Of a stretch of DNA of 64,000 bases, positions 61,001 through 64,000 are shown one piece after another (the first letter of the stretch is position 1; every line of letters starts with the position of its first letter). Source of the DNA: Anisus vortex (lineage: Eukaryota > Mollusca > Gastropoda > Planorbidae); contig OX421507.1 in the NCBI GenBank assembly GCA_949126835.1, forward strand, positions 33,214,082-33,278,081. Reading direction: 5' to 3'. Under the pieces are notes generated by a model. That model searched no databases, was not told the origin of the DNA, and was given only the letters and a program-made list of their open reading frames with translations. The translations under genes and the position numbers were made by a program.

Positions 61001-63882
61001 AGAAGATATGAAGAAATGTTTACCTGGATTTCCTAAGTAACCATCAGACTCTTTCATTTCATCATTCAGTTTGGCTAACCGTAATCTGAAATTGATACAA
61101 TCAAATCTATTGGCTAACCGTAATCTGAAATTGATACAATCAAATCTATTGGCTAACCGTAATCTGAAATTGATACAATCAAATCTATTGGCTAACCGTA
61201 ATCTGAAATTGATACAATCAAAACTAATCTCTTTATCAACTAACATAATCAAACAACATATTATCCAACAACACTAAAAGCTCATTGGACTTTCAATTCA
61301 TTTGTCATCATTAACACAATGAAAGCTTTTAAATTACCCTTTTCATATTACAAATCAAATTCAATTAAAAGTAGTAGAAGAACAATTCAGACGAGATAGG
61401 AATAAAGAAACATTTATTTTCATCGTTTCATTATTGATCCTTTTACAACAAAGGAAATTCTCAGCACAGCTGTTATAATTACAAACATGTTATGGCTTTT
61501 AGAAAACAAAACATTGATTATAAAATTAAAGATTTGGGAATTGGACTTTGTACACAAACATTGAAATCTTTGAACTGTCTTTTTCTAACAGCAGTCAGCT
61601 GCTCAATGTCTCTAGTATACTCTTGCTATGGGAACACTCCCTGACAAGTGACAAGTCTTAACGAGGCGTGACCTTTTCAAATGGAATATATCATGAACTT
61701 CCGATTCTATTTTTAAATGTTTAATTATTTTGGGCATTCCCGTAAACAAAAAAAAGCATGCTTTTGATGGTGTTTGACAATTGATTTCAACATCGACAGC
61801 CAGTTCTGGTCTTTTAGAAATATACAAAGGCTAAAAGATTAGTTATGAGGAATCTGTTTTTAACATCAAAAGTGAGTAGGCGATAATTAATACTCAAAGT
61901 GTGAGTCGTGTAACATTAAATATGGCTATGTTTATAAAATAAATTAGTCAAGAGTTGCGTCCTTGGTTATTTAAAAAACACAATGCGTAGATTCATAAAA
62001 ACAAAAAAAGAAAATTCTTTAGCATCAAGCAATTAGTTTGGGACTATAAATAGGTGATTCTTCAAATCTGCCATTCACAATCCATTGTTTTCTTTTGGCA
62101 ACATCTTTTGGAAATGAAATAAAATTTTATCTCTACAACTTTTGGTACAACCAGTAACAGACATGTTTTGAATAAAATGATCGAATGGGACCGGAAATGT
62201 TTTTCTCTTTGACCTTTTATCCATGTATAATCGTTAAGACTTGCCAATGGGAAAGACAAACTATTTATATCAATGAGTGGAAATGTGCGTCTTTCTGTTG
62301 GTATCATCAAATCTTTTTAATCTCTAACCTATTGTTGACCACTAAGTGACCATTAGGTGTCCACACCTTGCCAACTAAGTGAATTTCTGATAAGGGTCAG
62401 GGCTACATTCCTTTTTATATTTTATAAAGAGGAGATGGTGAATAGGGTTGCTACAACAATTGAACAGTTTATGACATCTATTCCAAGACAGTTTATGACA
62501 TCTATTCCAAGACAGTTTATGACATCTATTCCAAGACAGTTTATGACATCTATTCCAAGATTCCAAGACAGTTGACTAAATACACTCTCAAGTCAATAAG
62601 AGAAAAGCAATATGCATTGAGTAATTAGTTTACTGTCAAATAAATATATTTTAATTGTTTGTCAATATCCCAGTAGTCACAATATACATTGTACTTACAA
62701 TGTTACAATATCAGCGTTAGCATTGGCCACTGCAATATCCAATGGAGTCTGAAATATATGACAAAAACACCTTAGTTGAATTGCTAGCAATCTTCTTTGG
62801 ATATTTTCATAAAAAAATATTTTTTTTTAAAGGATTTTAGTGATTTGTAGATTTATAGTTTGATTTTGACTGCAAGAGAGCAAACAGCTCTGCAGACTGG
62901 CTAGAAGAAGAAGAAGAATAGTATGATTTTGTGAGGTTTATAAAGATTTAAAGCTTTTTTTTCATCAGCATTACCTGCCCTTGGTTGTCTTTGGCATTTT
63001 GATCAGCACGTCTTTTGAGGAACTGGCAGACTTGGCTGCAGTAAAATAAAATATGAATTATCATGTGCTTCAACATGCGCTTCAACATGTGCTTTAACAG
63101 GTTTCTAACTCTAGAAATCCATTTAAAATTCCTAAAACTTACCAAAAAAATCTCAAACTAATTTACAATAATAAATATCTTAATGTCCAAAGATATATAA
63201 AAAATTATGTGTATTTTTTAAGTATCAATAGAATAATTTTTGAAAAGAAAAACATGATGGGACTATAGGCATCCTCAACTCAAATATACAGTTCTACTTT
63301 TAACATTTGAAATAAATATTTGTCATGGTGCTTTGTACCAAACCTTGGTCACTTTCTACAAACTTCCCCACCTTGATAAATCAAGTAAAATTTCCCAAAC
63401 TAGAAAAATCAAGTCTTTTCAAAAGTTGAAAAATTTCCCAACATAATAAATAAACCATTTTTAAGAAGATGATTATACACAAGGCAAGACACTTTCTAGA
63501 TATACCTTACTATAGGGGTATTAAGGAACATATAAATAATAAAATATAGAAGAAGAAAAAAATGTGCTTTTGCAGTTAGTTGAGCCACACTCCATTAACA
63601 CACTCATATGGGCCCACAACTAGAATGTGTTCAGAGTCAAGATGTAACATGACACGGTTAGACAAATGAGAAAAAGGAGCTAATCAACCTTTAGAACCCT
63701 CAATATATTAGTACTGAGGTTCCACCTAGTTCCTCTCCCAAGACGTGACTGAGTTTCCAGACTGATGCTTACCCAGTGTGGCCGAGGATGGTGGCGTGAT
63801 GTAAAGCTGTCATCCCATTTTTATCCTTACGATCCAGCTTGCCGTTATTCAGCAATAAAAATTCACAGGCTGCTAGGGAACC
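54961..63882 (-). CDS. ACAP2: ACAP2-like Arf GTPase-activating protein, last five coding exons (gene continues beyond the right edge)
   Basis: Joined minus-strand exons 63882-63773, 63035-62975, 62748-62699, 61085-61024 and 55040-54961 give 363 nt: 120 residues and a TAG stop. Every junction has GT-AG borders and keeps frame. The product reads through the end of ankyrin repeat 1 (GSLAACEFLLLN), repeat 2 (GMTALHHATILGHTGQVCQF), repeat 3 (TPLDIAVANANADIVTLLRL) and the tail NDEMKESD...GDETFQDVFRDF...ASNNPEKLKRK. This order and wording are diagnostic of the ACAP (centaurin-beta) family, closest in my memory to ACAP2/ACAP3. These proteins bind membranes by BAR and PH domains and stimulate GTP hydrolysis on Arf6 in endocytic recycling; those domains lie outside the window. 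The tail stops earlier than vertebrate ACAPs, which continue after NPEKL. Two introns are swollen by tandem arrays. Invertebrates often have a single ACAP gene, so the number 2 is nominal. Confidence 0.92.
55461..56440. repeat. 14-bp tandem repeat, about 70 copies, in the last ACAP intron
   Basis: Units are cacctatctaatcc or cacctatctaatca, arranged irregularly; the last few have ccaatctaatcac. On the transcribed (minus) strand each unit reads ggtgggattagata or ggtgtgattagata, so the pre-mRNA carries regularly spaced G tracts. The array lies about 420 nt upstream of the last exon's acceptor. Confidence 0.96.
56441..57056. other. Intronic sequence between arrays
   Basis: Unique-looking AT-rich intron sequence with a (TG)n run at about 56709-56729. 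No element recognised. Confidence 0.4.
57057..57221. mobile_element. Short hAT-like MITE in the ACAP intron
   Basis: 165 bp, flanked by a perfect 8-bp repeat, ccaccagt (57049-57056 and 57222-57229). Its left part (cagtgccctcacat, gggcatatgcc) and right part (cagttacagtatgcaagggg, cataggcttgtg) match the two ends of the 642-bp element at 24046. It is an internally deleted relative. Its extreme right end is eroded (tgtggg instead of ggccctg). Confidence 0.72.
57367..61023 (-). repeat. 42-bp tandem array, about 87 copies, starting at the ACAP exon d donor site
   Basis: On the minus strand each unit is gtaaacatttcttcatatct, then tctgttctcccag, then tattggtgg (or tattgctgg, tattactgg). The first unit begins at the first intron base (61023). 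Thus every unit contains a donor-like GGgtaaac and, 33 nt later, a pyrimidine tract ending in cag. 42 is a multiple of three and the unit has no stop in the ACAP frame. Rare variants recur at 420, 1260 and 1680 bp offsets (10, 30, 40 units), showing block duplication. A 2-bp insertion (cagagaag) at about 58051 shifts frame, and the shifted frame is also stop-free. Very long frames on both strands are consequences of the period. Confidence 0.97.
61024..61085 (-). CDS. ACAP2: ACAP exon d, flanked on both sides by splice-site-duplicating arrays
   Basis: 62 nt encoding LRLAKLNDEMKESDGYLGNP plus the first base of a glycine codon. The acceptor tatcaatttcag with the first exon bases ATTACGGTTAGCCAA is present four times at 39-bp spacing (first exon base at 61085, 61124, 61163 or 61202). 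The donor CCAGgtaaac opens a 42-bp array whose every unit repeats ggtaaac. Because conserved ACAP protein begins at LLRLAK, the innermost acceptor gives the family-like product. The outer acceptors would add 13, 26 or 39 in-frame residues containing LRLANRFDCINF. Confidence 0.88.
61071..61226 (-). repeat. 39-bp tandem repeat, 4 copies, overlapping the 5' end of ACAP exon d
   Basis: Each copy contains 15 exonic bases (ATTACGGTTAGCCAA) and 24 intronic bases ending in tatcaatttcag. The innermost copy includes the true start of exon d at 61085. The duplication therefore multiplies the 3' splice site in frame. Confidence 0.95.
61227..61689. other. ACAP intron, unique-looking sequence
   Basis: AT-rich intron part without a recognisable element. 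Confidence 0.35.
61690..62260. repeat. Dispersed repeat of unknown class, copy B (in ACAP intron)
   Basis: Relative of 25720-26570, in the same orientation: atcatgaacttccg, ggtgtttgacaattg, aacatcaaaagtgagta, gcgataattaatactc, ccattgttttctttt, aacatcttttgg and acatgttttgaa. It has a single copy of the segment that is tandemly repeated nine times in copy A. Confidence 0.65.
62465..62560. repeat. 24-bp tandem repeat, 4 copies, in an ACAP intron
   Basis: Units begin cagtttatgacatctattcc. Located about 140 bp downstream of exon c in transcription order. Period a multiple of three, no coding meaning. Confidence 0.94.
62699..62748 (-). CDS. ACAP2: ACAP exon c (ANK3)
   Basis: 50 nt encoding TPLDIAVANANADIVT and two bases of the next leucine. 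Acceptor atatatttcag, donor TTgtaagt. The 226-bp intron before it is compact, in contrast to the next two. Confidence 0.92.
62975..63035 (-). CDS. ACAP2: ACAP exon b (second part of ANK2)
   Basis: 61 nt. It completes the split glycine codon and encodes QVCQFLKRRADQNAKDNQGQ. Acceptor ttttactgcag, donor CAGgtaatg. The upstream intron is 737 bp and contains no recognised element. Confidence 0.92.
63773..63882 (-). CDS. ACAP2: ACAP exon a (end of ANK1, first part of ANK2)
   Basis: 110 nt in codon phase 0 at its start, encoding GSLAACEFLLLN through LHHATILGHT plus two bases of a glycine codon. Acceptor tttttacag and donor GGgtaagc are both strong. Confidence 0.92.
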
Positions 63883-64000
63883 CTGTAAAAAGAAACAACA
63901 AATGTTAATGTCGGTGAATCAACAGAGAGTGAACAAAATAATTGAATCCACAATTTAAACATTCACAGATCTGTTCCTCTCTTTATATGACACAACATTA

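Noticed and set aside
57367..61023. CRISPR-like or spacer-type array in the 42-bp repeat
   Set aside because: The whole unit is repeated with a few point variants; there are no spacers.
57344..61252. A 1302-codon minus-strand frame and a 990-codon plus-strand frame that look like large repetitive proteins
   Set aside because: Both are explained by a 42-bp period without stops lying in an ACAP intron with good splice sites. No independent start or conserved domain was seen beyond the ACAP exon.

Overview
The window is eukaryotic, AT-rich, mostly non-coding DNA from an animal. Spliced exons with GT-AG introns, tRNA-derived SINEs, non-LTR retrotransposons, hAT- and piggyBac-like small elements and very long tandem arrays all point to a repeat-rich invertebrate. 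A gastropod mollusc is my best guess, from the overall style (frequent taggcct motifs, RTE-type and RNase H-bearing non-LTR elements). That guess is not proven.

Only one cellular gene is convincing. It is the 3' end of an ACAP-family gene (Arf-GAP with coiled-coil, ANK repeat and PH domains, ACAP2-like) on the minus strand. Five coding exons lie between 63882 and 54961 and encode the last 120 residues: the end of ankyrin repeat 1, repeats 2 and 3, and the conserved C-terminal tail. A polyadenylation signal follows the stop codon closely. The BAR, PH and ArfGAP parts lie beyond the right edge.

Layout: 1-12036 is a 55-bp satellite (about 219 copies, running off the left edge) with higher-order duplications. 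13051-15688 is a second array of mixed 52/43-bp units. 16.4-22.9 kb holds a GC-rich foldback, a 5'-truncated non-LTR element with RNase H, short arrays, a decayed hAT transposase, a GA-rich tract and SINE-like copies. 22.4-26.6 kb carries three of the four copies of a 73-bp TTAA-flanked MITE and a hAT-like element. 29.7-34.6 kb is a nested stack: hAT-like ends, then TTAA-flanked ends, then a minisatellite, then a nearly intact RTE-type retrotransposon. 37.2-43.4 kb is a candidate 6.3-kb element with inverted ends rich in AATATTGG. 44-46 kb has a SINE, two hAT MITEs, non-LTR fragments and the fourth TTAA MITE with a readable empty site elsewhere in the window. 46-55 kb is quiet AT-rich DNA with a 24-bp array. 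55-64 kb is the ACAP gene, whose introns are filled with arrays.

The most interesting signal is at the penultimate ACAP exon (61024-61085). A 39-bp array duplicates its 3' splice site four times on one side. A 42-bp array of about 87 units begins exactly at its 5' splice site on the other side, and every unit carries a donor-like and an acceptor-like motif. Both units are multiples of three and the reading frame stays open through both arrays.
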